This document shows, piece after piece, positions 43,080 through 53,287 of a stretch of 64,000 nucleotides of DNA. The stretch covers positions 248,001 through 312,000 of the forward strand of contig NZ_JAPRAQ010000002.1 of NCBI RefSeq assembly GCF_029989365.1. Reading direction: 5' to 3'. Source of the stretch: Bradyrhizobium sp. Arg816 (GTDB taxonomy: Bacteria; Pseudomonadota; Alphaproteobacteria; Rhizobiales; Xanthobacteraceae). The position numbers and the translations under genes were made by a program. Each line of letters starts with the position of its first letter. The stretch's first letter is position 1. The notes beneath the pieces were generated by a model. The model was not told the origin of the DNA. It did no database searches and saw only the letters and a list, made by a program, of their open reading frames with translations.

Positions 43080-45080
43080 CTAAGCTTTACCCGCGTGGCA
43101 GCACGCGCCGGCGGCAGCATCCGTCGGGTCGCCCGCCAGCACGCTGCGGCTGTTGCGCTCCGGCGGAATGTCGCCGGCGGCATTGGCCGGAAAGAATCCG
43201 GTCGGCTTCAGCATGAAGCCGGCATATTCGACCGGCATGATCGGAAAATCCTCGGGCTTGCAGACATGAGTGTGGCCGAAGGAGTGCCACACCACGAGAT
43301 CAGTATTCTCGATGTTGCGGTTCTGCGCGGCGTAGCGCGGCAGGCCGTCGCCGCCGGCATGGACATTGGGATAATCGCCGCTGGCGTATTTCTCGTCCTT
43401 GTCGAAAGCGGTGACCCAGACGTGCTTCGTCGCAAAGCCGCCGCGCTTGCGTACGTAGCTGCCCTCCTGCGCCAGCATCAGCGGGCTCGGATTGACGACC
43501 AGCTTGTAGGCCGGCGCGTTGCCGACGGAGTTGGTCTCGTTCGGATTGCTGATCTTCCAGAACCGTCCGGTCTCACCGTTGGCGATCGCCGCCGCGTCGC
43601 GCTCGCGCGATAGCACGCGCGTGGTCGTATCAAATGCGTTGCCGTGCGGATTATCCGCGCCCCAGGGCCTCGGCACGAAATCGTGCTGCGTGACGGTATT
43701 GCCGCCGCCATCGAGGTCCATGTGCAGGCGCACGTTGAAGAAATGCTGGTGCGTCGGCCCGCCGAGATTGTCGTCGACCATGCCGCCCCATTTGTACGTC
43801 TCGCCGGATGGCACGGCGGCGGTCTGGATGATGCCGGTGAGCTTGGTCTCGAGCTGGATCGTGCCGTCCTGGTACAGGTACCAGTAGAAGCCATAATCGT
43901 AATTGCCGACGGTGGCGAAGAACGAGATGACGAGGCGCCGCGAGCGGCGGACTTCGAACAGCCCGTTGCGGAATTCGTAGTGTTTCCAGGCAATTCCGTA
44001 GTCCTCTTCATGCATGCAGATAGCGTTCTGCATCACGAAAGGCGCGCCCTTGTTGTCGGCGGCCGGCACGTCGAAATAATGGATGTTGCCGAGGCAGTCG
44101 CAGCCGAGCTCGAGCGCGTTGGCGAGCATGCCGAGCCCGTATTCGCCGGCATCGAACGCCGACTTCCAGAAATGGTTGGCGGTCGGATCGGCATAGGGCA
44201 CCACCATCTCGGTGACGCTGGCGCGATGGATCAGCGAGCGCTTGCGTACGCCGTCCTGGTAGGCGAGCTGGTGCAGCACCAAGCCCTCGCGCGGCGTGAA
44301 GCCGACGCGAAAACTCCATTTCTGCCAATCGACCTTCCAGCCATCGACCTTGAAACTCGCGCCCTCCGGCTGCTCGATATGCAGCGGCTTGATGTCGGTG
44401 CGCGGGTTTTTGACTTCATGCGCGCCGTAGTTCCGCTTCTTGCGCGGGATCGGCACGATCGGATCAGCGTCTGTGAGGTCGATGACCTTGCCACCGATCA
44501 GGTCGACCACGGCCACCACGCCCTCGATCGGATGGGCGTAGCCGTTATCCTGAATGTGCTCGCGGAAAAAACTGACGGCACGGACGATGCGGGCGCCGCG
44601 CTCGTACTCGAAATCGAAGAAGCCCGAGGAGAACGGATCAACCTGGACCAGCTCTATATCCTTGTCGGTCAACCCGCGCCGGTGCATCGCAGCGCGCCAG
44701 CCTGGATCGGCCTTCACCACGGCCTCGCACTTGAAGAATTCTTCCAGCATCACCGGCGGCTGCCCATAGGGCGCCTCGCGGTTCGGAATGACCTTGCGCG
44801 CGAGGATCTCATTGCGCGCGAGATCGACGATGTGCTCGATCGCCTCGCCCGTCGTCACGTCGAGCGTCAATGCGAAGGCGCGGCGCCCTGCTCCGCCCGC
44901 GGCCAATTCCTGCTTGGTCGGCTCCTCCAGCCGCACGGTCGGGAAGCGGCAGTTCTCCGGCGAGGTCGCGGCGGCACGAACCAGCGTGCAGGTGGCCGTG
45001 ATCTCTTCGGCTGTCAGAGGATCGAGCGGATGAGGTGCTGCCGCTTGAATCGGTGATTTGGCTTTGACGGTATCGAGCAT
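43080..45080 (-). CDS. tynA: Copper-containing primary amine oxidase
   Basis: A 666-residue enzyme that oxidises primary amines to aldehydes, ammonia and hydrogen peroxide. The Tyr converted to topaquinone is in TVGNYDYGFYWYLY. The catalytic Asp is probably in SAFDAGEYGLGMLANALELG; copper His are in THQHFFNVRLHMDLDG and SFGHTHVCKPEDFPIMPVEY. The cofactor site and copper set are complete. No signal peptide is seen, unlike enterobacterial TynA. It is followed upstream by a serine hydrolase on the same strand and an AraC regulator beyond. Confidence 0.95.
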   Translation of the reverse strand: MLDTVKAKSPIQAAAPHPLDPLTAEEITATCTLVRAAATSPENCRFPTVRLEEPTKQELAAGGAGRRAFALTLDVTTGEAIEHIVDLARNEILARKVIPNREAPYGQPPVMLEEFFKCEAVVKADPGWRAAMHRRGLTDKDIELVQVDPFSSGFFDFEYERGARIVRAVSFFREHIQDNGYAHPIEGVVAVVDLIGGKVIDLTDADPIVPIPRKKRNYGAHEVKNPRTDIKPLHIEQPEGASFKVDGWKVDWQKWSFRVGFTPREGLVLHQLAYQDGVRKRSLIHRASVTEMVVPYADPTANHFWKSAFDAGEYGLGMLANALELGCDCLGNIHYFDVPAADNKGAPFVMQNAICMHEEDYGIAWKHYEFRNGLFEVRRSRRLVISFFATVGNYDYGFYWYLYQDGTIQLETKLTGIIQTAAVPSGETYKWGGMVDDNLGGPTHQHFFNVRLHMDLDGGGNTVTQHDFVPRPWGADNPHGNAFDTTTRVLSRERDAAAIANGETGRFWKISNPNETNSVGNAPAYKLVVNPSPLMLAQEGSYVRKRGGFATKHVWVTAFDKDEKYASGDYPNVHAGGDGLPRYAAQNRNIENTDLVVWHSFGHTHVCKPEDFPIMPVEYAGFMLKPTGFFPANAAGDIPPERNSRSVLAGDPTDAAAGACCHAGKA

Positions 45081-45095
45081 GATGATGACCAGAAA

Positions 45096-46292
45096 TCAGC
45101 GCGGGGCGAGATGCGCGGTGATGGCGCGGAAGGCGGCGAGCCAGCGGTGGTCGAGCGGAACGTCCATCGCCTTCGGCTGCGTCGCGAGCTTGACGATGAC
45201 GGTGTCGGTGGCTGCGTCGATATATAGCCACTGGCCGTGGATGCCGATCCCCGCGAGATCGTTCCGCGAGGGATCGATCGTGTACCATTTGCTGCGGTAG
45301 CGGGCGCCCGGGAAGATGTCGGCGAGATCGCCGTCGGTCCACGCCTGCGGATCGCCGTTCTCGTGGATGTCGTCGATCCACCAGCCCGGCACCACCTGCC
45401 GTCCCTCGACCACGCCGCGGCAGCGGATCATTTCGCCGAAGCGCAGCAGATCGCGCGCGGTGACGGAAAGCCCGCCGGCGATGCGGCCCATGCCGTGGCT
45501 GTCGAGAGTGAGGGAGCCATCCTCCTCGGCGCCCATCGGCTGCCAGAGATAATCGGAGAGGATGCGATGGTAAGGCATGCCGCAGGCGCGCTCATAGACC
45601 CAGCCGAGCACTTCCGTGTTGGTCGAGACGTAGTGGAACACCTTGCCATGCGGCTTTCCCGTTCCGCGCAGCGTGGTGAGATAGGCGCGCTGATGCCCGG
45701 CCTCGACGCCCGGCGGCGGCACGTCCCAGCCCGAGGAGAAACGATAGCGTGCGACGTCGCCGGCCGGATCCTCGTAGTCCTCCTCGAACTTGATCGCGAC
45801 CGCCATGTCGAGGACGTTGCGGACGGTACAGCTGCCATAGACCGAATTCTCCAGCTCCGGCACGTAGCGCACCACCCTCGCCTCGGGATCGAGCAGGCCG
45901 CGCTCGGCCAGCACGCCGCCGAGCGTGCCGGCGATCGACTTGCTGATGGAGCAGATCAGATGCGGCGTGGTCGCGCTCATGCCGTCGCCGTACCATTCGT
46001 GAATCAGCGTGCCCCGGTGCATCACGAGCAGCACATCGGAAAAGGTCTCGCGCAGCGTTGCCTCGATCGTGGTCGGCTTGCCGTCCGGCGCCCTGAACGC
46101 GAGTTTTGTGAGTTCGCGCGGCGAGCTCGGCATCGGCGACGGACGGGCCGAGCGGCGGACTTCCGCGGTCGGCAGCACTTCGCGGGTGTGGGTGAAGCCC
46201 CAGCGGATGGCGGGAAAGCTGCGCCAGTTGCCGCGCGTCACCTGGGCCTCGGGTGCAGGCGGGCTGCCGCGCATGATGTCCGTCGGTCGCAT
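45096..46292 (-). CDS. Serine hydrolase of the beta-lactamase / 6-aminohexanoate-dimer hydrolase type
   Basis: A 398-residue protein with nucleophile motif SISKS (CSISKSIAGTLGG, Ser-X-X-Lys), Tyr-containing FHYVSTNTEVLGWVYERA and the C-terminal GIHGQWLYIDAATDTVIVKL. This is the class C-like fold of NylB amidases and esterases. ATG at 46292 has GGAGG six bases before it, so the longer frame is rejected. No signal peptide. It is 15 bp from the amine oxidase, so the two form an operon; an amide or ester giving rise to an amine would make sense as substrate. Confidence 0.88.
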   Translation of the reverse strand: MRPTDIMRGSPPAPEAQVTRGNWRSFPAIRWGFTHTREVLPTAEVRRSARPSPMPSSPRELTKLAFRAPDGKPTTIEATLRETFSDVLLVMHRGTLIHEWYGDGMSATTPHLICSISKSIAGTLGGVLAERGLLDPEARVVRYVPELENSVYGSCTVRNVLDMAVAIKFEEDYEDPAGDVARYRFSSGWDVPPPGVEAGHQRAYLTTLRGTGKPHGKVFHYVSTNTEVLGWVYERACGMPYHRILSDYLWQPMGAEEDGSLTLDSHGMGRIAGGLSVTARDLLRFGEMIRCRGVVEGRQVVPGWWIDDIHENGDPQAWTDGDLADIFPGARYRSKWYTIDPSRNDLAGIGIHGQWLYIDAATDTVIVKLATQPKAMDVPLDHRWLAAFRAITAHLAPR

Positions 46293-46469
46293 CTCGATCC
46301 TCCGCAAGGCCATCCCGACTGCGATGTCGGATCGGCAAGGGAGAGACTGCACACGGGCCGCATCGGGCGTTATCGAGATCCGGCAATATTTTGCTGGACA
46401 GCGGCCATGGCCGTGTCAGTCTGGCGTGGTTTTTGCTAGCTCTGGGCTACAAAATTTCGACATGCTGTC

Positions 46470-47459
46470 ATGGGCTTAAGCGCAACTCTTCCGATTCAAG
46501 ACTCGGCTGCAAACCTGTTTCAGGCGAGCAGTACCGACGTCGACGAGCATTGCTCCGCGCTCGGTCGCTGGCGGCTGAGCTACGACCAGATCAGCGCCGG
46601 CGCCTTCCGCGGCAGCTTCACGCAACTCTCTTTGCCCCGCCTCGAAGTCTTCCGTGAGATCACCAGCCAGCAGGTGCGCCAATACGGCCAGCTCGGTGCC
46701 GACAGCTTTGGCATCGGCCTGCCCTGGCACGGCGGCGGCGAGGTCAATTGCAATGGCGCCAGTGTTGCGGGCTCCCAGGTCATCGCCAGCATCGACGCCG
46801 AGATTGACATGTGTACGCCGAAGGCCTTCGAGCTGCGCGGTGTCGTCGCCAGCGTGGCGCTGATCGCGGAGCTTGCGGCCCGGCTCGATATCGAATTGCC
46901 GCGCGCGGTCTGGCACCAGTTGCGGGTGATTGAGATGGCGGAGGCGCCGGTCGCGCGGCTGCGCGCCCATCTCGCCGCCATTCACGAGACCATCACGGCC
47001 GCACCCGAACGGTTCGACGATCCGGCCGCGCGGCAGGCGCTGGAGGACGCCCTCCTCGTCGAGATCATGGACATGCTGCCGACGGGCCAGCCCAGCGATC
47101 CCGGCCGCAGCGCAGCGGCGCGCAAGCGCACCGTGGATCGCGCCCGCGAGCTGATGCATGGCAGCGGCGATCGCTCGCTGTCGCTGCTGGAGGTCTGCAA
47201 GGCGGTCGGTGCGAGCCCGCGCAAGCTCGGCTATTGCTTCCAGGAAGTCGTGGGTACGAGCCCGATGCACTATTGGCGCGCGATGCGGCTAAACCGGGTG
47301 CGCCGGGATCTGAAGCGCGCCGGCGGCGCCGAAACCTCGGTTTACGACGTCGCCGTGCAATACGGCTTCTGGCACTTCAGCCAGTTCTCACTCGACTACA
47401 AGCGCCACTTCTCCGAACTGCCCTCGGAGACGCTGCGGCGCGCGAGGCTAGCGGCCTGA
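46470..47459 (+). CDS. AraC family transcriptional regulator
   Basis: A 329-residue regulator. The C-terminal double HTH is clear: SLLEVCKAVGASPRKLGYCF, QEVVGTSPMHYWRAMRLNRV and VYDVAVQYGFWHFSQFSLDY, KRHFSELPSETLRRARL. The N-terminal half is a sensing domain without clear similarity. It is divergent from the hydrolase-amine oxidase operon (about 180 bp between starts), similar to the FeaR-TynA arrangement, so it probably controls that operon. Confidence 0.92.
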   Translation: MGLSATLPIQDSAANLFQASSTDVDEHCSALGRWRLSYDQISAGAFRGSFTQLSLPRLEVFREITSQQVRQYGQLGADSFGIGLPWHGGGEVNCNGASVAGSQVIASIDAEIDMCTPKAFELRGVVASVALIAELAARLDIELPRAVWHQLRVIEMAEAPVARLRAHLAAIHETITAAPERFDDPAARQALEDALLVEIMDMLPTGQPSDPGRSAAARKRTVDRARELMHGSGDRSLSLLEVCKAVGASPRKLGYCFQEVVGTSPMHYWRAMRLNRVRRDLKRAGGAETSVYDVAVQYGFWHFSQFSLDYKRHFSELPSETLRRARLAA

Positions 47460-47465
47460 CCTGTA

Positions 47466-48131
47466 TCAGCGCTGCCGTAGCCGGCGGTTGACCCGGCGTG
47501 CGAGATAATCGCCCGCGCTCTGGACCAGCTGCACCAGCGCGATCAGCACGACGACGACGGCGAGCATCATCTCCGGCATGAAACGCTGATAGCCGTAGCG
47601 GATGCCGAGATCGCCGAGCCCGCCGCCGCCGACGGCGCCGACCATGGCGGAGTAGCCGAGCAGGCTGACCACGGCGAGCGTCAGTGCCAGCAGCAGTCCC
47701 GGCAGCGCTTCGGGGATCAGCACCTTGAGCACGATCTGGATCGGCGAGGCCCCGAACGACGACGCAGTCTCGATCAGGCCGCCATCGACCTCACGAATTG
47801 CAGCTTCAACGAGGCGCGCGATGAACGGCGTCGACGCGATGACCAGCGGCACGATTGCGGCGGTCGAGCCGATCGAGGTGCCGGCAATCAGCCGGGTGAA
47901 CGGGATGATCGCGACAACCAGGATGATGAAGGGCGTGGAGCGCGTCGCATTGACGACGATGCCGAGCACGCGATTGATTGCGGGAGCCGCGAACAGCTCC
48001 CTTTTTCGGCTGGTCGCAAGGAAGACGCCGAGCGGCAGGCCGAAGGCGGTGCCGAGCAGCGCCGCGATTCCGACCATATACAGGCTTTCGCCGGTCGCCT
48101 GGATGATCAAGTTGATGAGTTCAGGCGACAT
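47466..48131 (-). CDS. metI: Methionine ABC transporter permease
   Basis: A 221-residue inner-membrane protein with about five helices. Family text: GESLYMVGIAALLGTAFGLP, GIVVNATRSTPFIILVVAII, EVDGGLIETASSFGASP with the EAA-type ATPase contact, and YSAMVGAVGGGGLGDLGIRY. Start overlaps the end of metN by 11 bp. Imports D- or L-methionine with MetN and a MetQ lipoprotein that is not in this window. Confidence 0.94.
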   Translation of the reverse strand: MSPELINLIIQATGESLYMVGIAALLGTAFGLPLGVFLATSRKRELFAAPAINRVLGIVVNATRSTPFIILVVAIIPFTRLIAGTSIGSTAAIVPLVIASTPFIARLVEAAIREVDGGLIETASSFGASPIQIVLKVLIPEALPGLLLALTLAVVSLLGYSAMVGAVGGGGLGDLGIRYGYQRFMPEMMLAVVVVLIALVQLVQSAGDYLARRVNRRLRQR

Positions 48132-49260
48132 AGCCGAGACGCTCCGCCGAGAGTTGATATTGAGAGAGCCAGGCGAGCGTGCGCGTCACCGCGTCCTCGC
48201 CACCCGGAATACCGAGTGTCAGTGAGCCCACATGCTGGCCGCCGATCTCGTCGATGCGGGCCGACAGCAGCGCCATGTCGAGGCCGAGCTCGCGGGCGAG
48301 CCGCGCTACCACCGTGTCGCCGGCCCCTGCCCCGCGCACCTGGACGCGGATCACGGCCTGTCCGCCGGCAGTCGGCTCCGAGACGATCCGGCTTGCCAGC
48401 GAGACCGGCAGGCTGTCGCCGATGACTTCCGCGAGGAAGGACTGCGTGATCGGATGCTTGGGATGAGTGAAGATGTCGGCGACATGGCCGCTCTCGACGA
48501 CATGGCCGGCGTCGAGCACCACGACTTCCTTGGCGAGCTGCCGCACCACGGACATTTCGTGGGTGATCAGTACGATGGTCACCCCGAGCTCGCGGTTGAT
48601 GTTGGCGAGCAGATCGAGGATCGCGCGCGTGGTCTGCGGGTCGAGCGCCGAGGTCGCCTCGTCCGACAGCAGCACGCTCGGCCGCGTCGCCAGCGCACGG
48701 GCAATGCCGACGCGCTGCTTCTGGCCACCCGAGAGTTCGGAAGGATAGCGGTCGTGCTTGTCGGCGATGCCGACCAGCGCCAGCAAGTCGGCGACGCGGG
48801 CCTTGATGTCGGCCTTGGCCCAGCCGGCGATCTCGAGCGGCAGCGCGATGTTGTCGGCCGCCGTGCGCGACGACAGCAGGTTGAAATGCTGGAAGATCAT
48901 CCCGATCGAGCGTTGCGCCAGCCGCAATTCGCGCCCTGCCAGCACCGAGATATCGCTGTCATCGACGATCACGCGGCCCGTGGTCGGCTTCTCAAGCCCG
49001 TTGATCAGCCGGACCAGGCTCGACTTGCCGGCGCCGGAGCGGCCGATGACGCCGGTGATCGAGCCGCGCGCAATCGCGAAGTCGATGTCTTGCAGCGCGT
49101 TGACGCCGGGCTTGCCGCGATAGGCCGGATAGATCTTCGAGACGCCCTCGAAACGGACCATCGCGTCAGCGTTCCGGGCGGCCGGTGAAATCGCTTCAAG
49201 CCTGTCGATCTTCTGTCCGATCGCGAGCGATTGGTGGGCGTTCATGGAGGCGGCCTTCAT
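48121..49260 (-). CDS. metN: Methionine ABC transporter ATP-binding protein
   Basis: A 379-residue ATPase. Walker A GVIGRSGAGKSS, signature LSGGQKQRVGIARAL, Walker B VLLSDEATSALDP and H-loop ITHEMSVV. The C-terminal NIL domain (about residues 290-379, SLPVSLASRIVSEPTAGGQA...) is the methionine-sensing regulatory domain of MetN. Start 49260 (MKAASMNAHQ) or 49245 are both possible; longer frames are not supported. Confidence 0.94.
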   Translation of the reverse strand: MKAASMNAHQSLAIGQKIDRLEAISPAARNADAMVRFEGVSKIYPAYRGKPGVNALQDIDFAIARGSITGVIGRSGAGKSSLVRLINGLEKPTTGRVIVDDSDISVLAGRELRLAQRSIGMIFQHFNLLSSRTAADNIALPLEIAGWAKADIKARVADLLALVGIADKHDRYPSELSGGQKQRVGIARALATRPSVLLSDEATSALDPQTTRAILDLLANINRELGVTIVLITHEMSVVRQLAKEVVVLDAGHVVESGHVADIFTHPKHPITQSFLAEVIGDSLPVSLASRIVSEPTAGGQAVIRVQVRGAGAGDTVVARLARELGLDMALLSARIDEIGGQHVGSLTLGIPGGEDAVTRTLAWLSQYQLSAERLGYVA

Positions 49261-49492
49261 GCACAACGGTTCCTGTTGCCCCTGGGGCATTCGGGAACCG
49301 GGTCGCGTCGAGCGACGGAGAGTGAAATCGCGGTGAGGGCTCGGGTGGAACGCGCTGCACTGCAGCACGCACCATCACCTTTTCAGGTCTTTCTTGCAAT
49401 GTCAGATATTTGCGGGGAGTTGGACGAAGTTTCCCTAATCCCACCCCGGCGAAGAAAATTCGTCTGCCGGGGGTATGAGCTTCCGGCCCCGC

Positions 49493-50965
49493 TCAGCTGA
49501 TCTGCAACCAGGGCAGCACGATCAGCAGCAGTCCGGCGAAATAGAGCAGCCCGAACAGCAGCCCAAAGCCCCAGAACTGGCCCTTCCCGATATAGCCGCT
49601 GCCGAAATACATCGGCGCGGGTCCCGTCGCGTAAGGCGAGATCACGCCCATCAGGCCGAGCGAATACATGCAGAGCATGGCGAGCGTCGTGACCGGCAGG
49701 CCGGGGATGCCGGAGCCAACCGCGAGCACGACCGGGAGCACGGCGGCGGCATGCGAGGTGATGCTCGAAAAGAAATAGTGGATCCAGAAGAACAGCGCGA
49801 CCAGAAGGATCATCGCGGTCGACGGCGACAGCCCCGCGAGCGGTTTTGCGTATTCGGTCGCGAACCATTTGATGAAGCCGATTTCGTTGAGCCCTGAGGC
49901 GAGCGTCAAGAGCGAGGTGAAATAGAAGAAGACCTCCCAGGCGCTCTTCTCGCTGACGATGTCGGCGAACTCGATCACGCCGGTCACCAGCATCAGCGAG
50001 ATCACGATGAACACGACGGTGGTGGCGTTGACGAAGTTCGAGCCGATCCCGGGAACGTGGATGTCCGGGCTCGAGCCCGCGATCCAAAGGAACATCGCGA
50101 GGATGATCAGAGCCAGCATGATCCACTCGTTGCGCGACATCGGGCCCATCGTGCTGAGCTCGTTGGCCGCCCATTCGGCGATTTCCGGGCTGCGCTTCAC
50201 CTCGGGACGGCAGACCACATAGCTGAGCAGCGGCACGAGGATCATCAGGAGGATGCCCAGCGGCGCAAAGCCGATGAACCACTGCGCCCAGCTCACCTCG
50301 ACGCCGGCGGTCTTCTTGGCGATCGCAAGCGCGGCCGCATTGGGCGCGAGCGCGGTGAAGAACAGCGAGCTGGTAATCGCGGTTGCCGCAAACGCCGTCC
50401 ACATCACATAAGTGCCGATCTTGCCGGCGGTCGGTCCGGGCTCGGAGCCGTAGATGCGCGGGATGTTGCTGATGATGGGATAGACGATGCCGCCACTGCG
50501 CGCGGTGTTGGATGGCGTCGCCGGCGCGAGCAGGAAGTCCGACATCGCCACGGCGTAGCCGAGCCCGAGTGTGTTGCGGCCGAGCTTCTGCACCAGCACC
50601 AGTGCGATGCGGCGGCCGAGCTGGCTCTTGCGATAACCGATCGAGAATACGAAGGCGCCGACGATCAGCCACACCGTGCTCTCGGCAAATCCTGCCAGCA
50701 TCCAGCGCAGCGATTTGCCGGGATCGGGATCGATATAGCCGGCGACGCCCGCGACCGTCAGTCCGATGAACCCGACCGCGCCGACCGGCATCGATTCCAG
50801 GATGAGTCCGGTGATGACGGCCGCGAACACGGCAAAATAGTGCCACTGATTGGCATTGAGGCCGGTCGGCACCGGCCACAGATAGATGGCCAGCCACACC
50901 ACGAGCGGCGCGATCAGCTTCCAGCTAAACCCTTTTGCCTGAGGCGTCTGCGAGCTAGCGGCCAT
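49493..50965 (-). CDS. DASS family anion (dicarboxylate) transporter
   Basis: A 490-residue membrane protein with about 12 helices. The family's ion/substrate motifs are in LLAPATPSNTARSGGIVYPI (first SNT) and HYFFSSITSHAAAVLPVVLA (second repeat). This fits the 2-oxoglutarate/malate or citrate/succinate branch (CitT/SLC13). ATG at 50965 has GGGGGGAGGG before it. It is a single gene; the anion is not known. Confidence 0.92.
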   Translation of the reverse strand: MAASSQTPQAKGFSWKLIAPLVVWLAIYLWPVPTGLNANQWHYFAVFAAVITGLILESMPVGAVGFIGLTVAGVAGYIDPDPGKSLRWMLAGFAESTVWLIVGAFVFSIGYRKSQLGRRIALVLVQKLGRNTLGLGYAVAMSDFLLAPATPSNTARSGGIVYPIISNIPRIYGSEPGPTAGKIGTYVMWTAFAATAITSSLFFTALAPNAAALAIAKKTAGVEVSWAQWFIGFAPLGILLMILVPLLSYVVCRPEVKRSPEIAEWAANELSTMGPMSRNEWIMLALIILAMFLWIAGSSPDIHVPGIGSNFVNATTVVFIVISLMLVTGVIEFADIVSEKSAWEVFFYFTSLLTLASGLNEIGFIKWFATEYAKPLAGLSPSTAMILLVALFFWIHYFFSSITSHAAAVLPVVLAVGSGIPGLPVTTLAMLCMYSLGLMGVISPYATGPAPMYFGSGYIGKGQFWGFGLLFGLLYFAGLLLIVLPWLQIS

Positions 50966-51080
50966 CGGCCCTCCCCCCTCGATTGTCGTCGCATTGTACC
51001 GCCCGTTGGCCGAGCCGTTTTTGTCCTAGCGCGGCGTATACGGACTGTCCGCGGCGCGATCAATGGCCTGGCTTCACGTT

Positions 51081-51887
51081 CTACCGCCCCTTGAAGCGCG
51101 GCTTGCGACGGGTCAGGAACGCCTCGACGCCCTCCTTGTGGTCTTCGGTGAGACTCGCCAGCGCGAACTGGTCGACGTCCATATGGCTAGCGAGATCGTC
51201 CAGCGCATGCGCGAGCCGGTTGACGGTCAGCTTGGTCATGGCGACCGAGAGCGGCGGCTGCACGGCGACCTTCCGGGCAAGCTCCATGGCGGCATCGAAC
51301 GCATGGCCGGGATCGGTCACCTGTTCCACCAGGCCCCATTCATAGGCCTCATCAGCGCTGATGCGCTGGTCGGCCAGGATCACCGCCTGCTTGGTGCGGG
51401 CCGGCCCGATCAGATGCAGCATGCGCGGGATGCTCTGCCAGCTCATGTTCATGCCGAGCCCGATCTCGGGCACGCGCAGATGCGCATTGCGCCCCATCAC
51501 GCGGAAGTCGAGCGCCACGGCCAGCGCGACGCCGCCGCCGACGCAAAAACCCTCAATGGCCGCGATCGTGATCTGCTCCATCTCCTGCCAGGCATGGGTC
51601 AGACGCGGCCCGAGCTTGAGATGCCGCCGCAGCGTGCCGAGATCCATGTCCTTGCGCGAGCGCCCTTCGGCGTCTTTCAAGTCGAAGCCGGCGCTGAAGG
51701 CGCTGGTGCTGCCCGTCAGAACCACAACGGACGTTGCGGCATCATCCTCGAAGCTGCGCGCGGCCGCGGTGAGCTGGCGCAGCGCCTCCGGCGAGAGCGC
51801 GTTGATGCCGTCGCCGCGGTCGAACCGCACCACCGCAATCCGCCCCTCCGGTCCGAGCCCCTTCTCGATCTTCACGAAGTCCGTCAC
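51081..51887 (-). CDS. Enoyl-CoA hydratase/isomerase family protein
   Basis: A 268-residue crotonase-fold protein. Oxyanion-hole segments: [17 protein letters not shown] and [20 protein letters not shown]. The acid residue position is in [20 protein letters not shown] (Glu). Downstream [17 protein letters not shown] is typical of the family. GTG at 51887 has GGGAG before it and is preferred over the TTG one codon earlier. It lies back to back with the nitrile hydratase genes, but a link is not evident. Confidence 0.92.
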   Translation of the reverse strand: MTDFVKIEKGLGPEGRIAVVRFDRGDGINALSPEALRQLTAAARSFEDDAATSVVVLTGSTSAFSAGFDLKDAEGRSRKDMDLGTLRRHLKLGPRLTHAWQEMEQITIAAIEGFCVGGGVALAVALDFRVMGRNAHLRVPEIGLGMNMSWQSIPRMLHLIGPARTKQAVILADQRISADEAYEWGLVEQVTDPGHAFDAAMELARKVAVQPPLSVAMTKLTVNRLAHALDDLASHMDVDQFALASLTEDHKEGVEAFLTRRKPRFKGR

Positions 51888-52007
51888 CAATGTCTCCCTA
51901 TCCGCTTCGCTGCGAGGCTAGCCTACATCTGGCCTCACGAATATGGGACCCGGTTGCGCCCCAGCGCATACTCGACAGGCAGGGACCATTGCGCCTATCT
52001 TTGCGCC

Positions 52008-52631
52008 ATGAGCCACGATCACGACCATCATCACGACCATTCCGAGTTGTCGGAGACCGAGCTGCGCGTGCGCGCACTCGAGACGATCCTGACCGAAAAA
52101 GGCTATGTCGAGCCGGCCGCGCTCGACGCCATCATCCAGGCCTATGAGACCAGGATCGGACCCCACAACGGCGCGCGCGTCGTCGCCAAGGCCTGGACCG
52201 ATCCGGCGTTCAAAAAGGCGCTGCTGGAGGACGGCTCGAAGGCCATCGGCACGCTCGGCCATGTCAGCCGCGTCGGCGACCATCTCGTCGTGGTCGAGAA
52301 CACGTCGCAGCGGCACAACATGGTCGTGTGCACGCTGTGCTCCTGCTACCCCTGGGAAATGCTGGGGCTGCCGCCGGTCTGGTACAAGGCAGCGCCCTAT
52401 CGTTCGCGCGCGGTGAAGGACCCGCGCGGCGTGCTCGCCGATTTCGACGTCGCGCTGCCGAAGGACATGGAAATCCGAGTTTGGGATTCCACCGCCGAGA
52501 CCCGCTTCCTGGTGCTGCCGATGCGCCCCGCGGGCACCGAAGGCTGGAGCGAGGAACAGCTCGCCGAGCTCGTCACGCGCGATTCCATGATCGGCACCGG
52601 CTTTCCCAAAACGCCTGGAGCGCCGTCATGA
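52008..52631 (+). CDS. nthA: Nitrile hydratase alpha subunit, cobalt type
   Basis: A 207-residue subunit. The metal-binding claw is [17 protein letters not shown] (about residues 105-121); Thr in CTLCSC points to cobalt, where iron enzymes have Ser. The partner segments [18 protein letters not shown] and [20 protein letters not shown] are typical. The N-terminus is His-rich ([20 protein letters not shown]), perhaps helping metal loading. The stop overlaps the beta gene start (ATGA). It turns nitriles into amides in the cytoplasm. Confidence 0.96.
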   Translation: MSHDHDHHHDHSELSETELRVRALETILTEKGYVEPAALDAIIQAYETRIGPHNGARVVAKAWTDPAFKKALLEDGSKAIGTLGHVSRVGDHLVVVENTSQRHNMVVCTLCSCYPWEMLGLPPVWYKAAPYRSRAVKDPRGVLADFDVALPKDMEIRVWDSTAETRFLVLPMRPAGTEGWSEEQLAELVTRDSMIGTGFPKTPGAPS

Positions 52632-53287
52632 ATGGCGTCCACGACATGGGCGGCATGGACGGTTTTGGCAAGGTCGAGGCCGAGCCGAACGAGCCGATGT
52701 TTCACGAGGAGTGGGAATCGCGTGTTCTCGCCATGGTGCGCGCGATGGGCGCGGCGGGCGCCTTCAACATCGACACCTCGCGCTTCTATCGCGAGACGCT
52801 GCCGCCGCACGTCTATCTTTCGAGCTCCTACTACAAGAAATGGTTTCTCGGGCTCGAGGAGATGCTGGTCGAGAAGGGCTATCTCACCCGCGATGAGGTC
52901 GCCGCCGGGCACGCGATGCAGCCTGCAAAGGCGCTCAAGCACGGCAAGTTCGACCTCGCCAATGTCGAGCGCGTCATGGTGCGCGGCAAGTTCGGCCGCC
53001 CTGCTCCAACCCCGGCAAAATTCAACATCGGCGATCGCGTCCGCGCCAGGAACATTCATCCGGCCACGCACACACGGCTGCCGCGTTATGTGCGCGGCCA
53101 TGTCGGCGTCGTCGAGCTGAACCATGGCTGCCACGTGTTTCCGGATTCGGCGGCGATGGAGCTCGGCGAAAATCCGCAATGGCTTTACACGGTCGTCTTC
53201 GAGGGCCGCGACCTCTGGGGCGCGGACGGTGATCCGACCTTGAAGGTGTCGATCGACGCCTTCGAACCCTATCTGGACCCGGCGTGA
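52628..53287 (+). CDS. nthB: Nitrile hydratase beta subunit
   Basis: A 219-residue subunit: [80 protein letters not shown] and [20 protein letters not shown]. These are the hallmarks of the family, with the Arg residues that contact the claw of alpha. Overlaps nthA by four bases and the accessory gene by one. Confidence 0.96.
   Translation: MNGVHDMGGMDGFGKVEAEPNEPMFHEEWESRVLAMVRAMGAAGAFNIDTSRFYRETLPPHVYLSSSYYKKWFLGLEEMLVEKGYLTRDEVAAGHAMQPAKALKHGKFDLANVERVMVRGKFGRPAPTPAKFNIGDRVRARNIHPATHTRLPRYVRGHVGVVELNHGCHVFPDSAAMELGENPQWLYTVVFEGRDLWGADGDPTLKVSIDAFEPYLDPA

Noticed and set aside
43644..45056. A 470-codon plus-strand frame antisense to the amine oxidase
   Set aside because: The opposite strand carries all active-site motifs; the frame is a codon shadow.
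49261..49492. Search for a SAM riboswitch upstream of metN
   Set aside because: No SAM-II or SAM-I pattern could be recognised on the minus strand.
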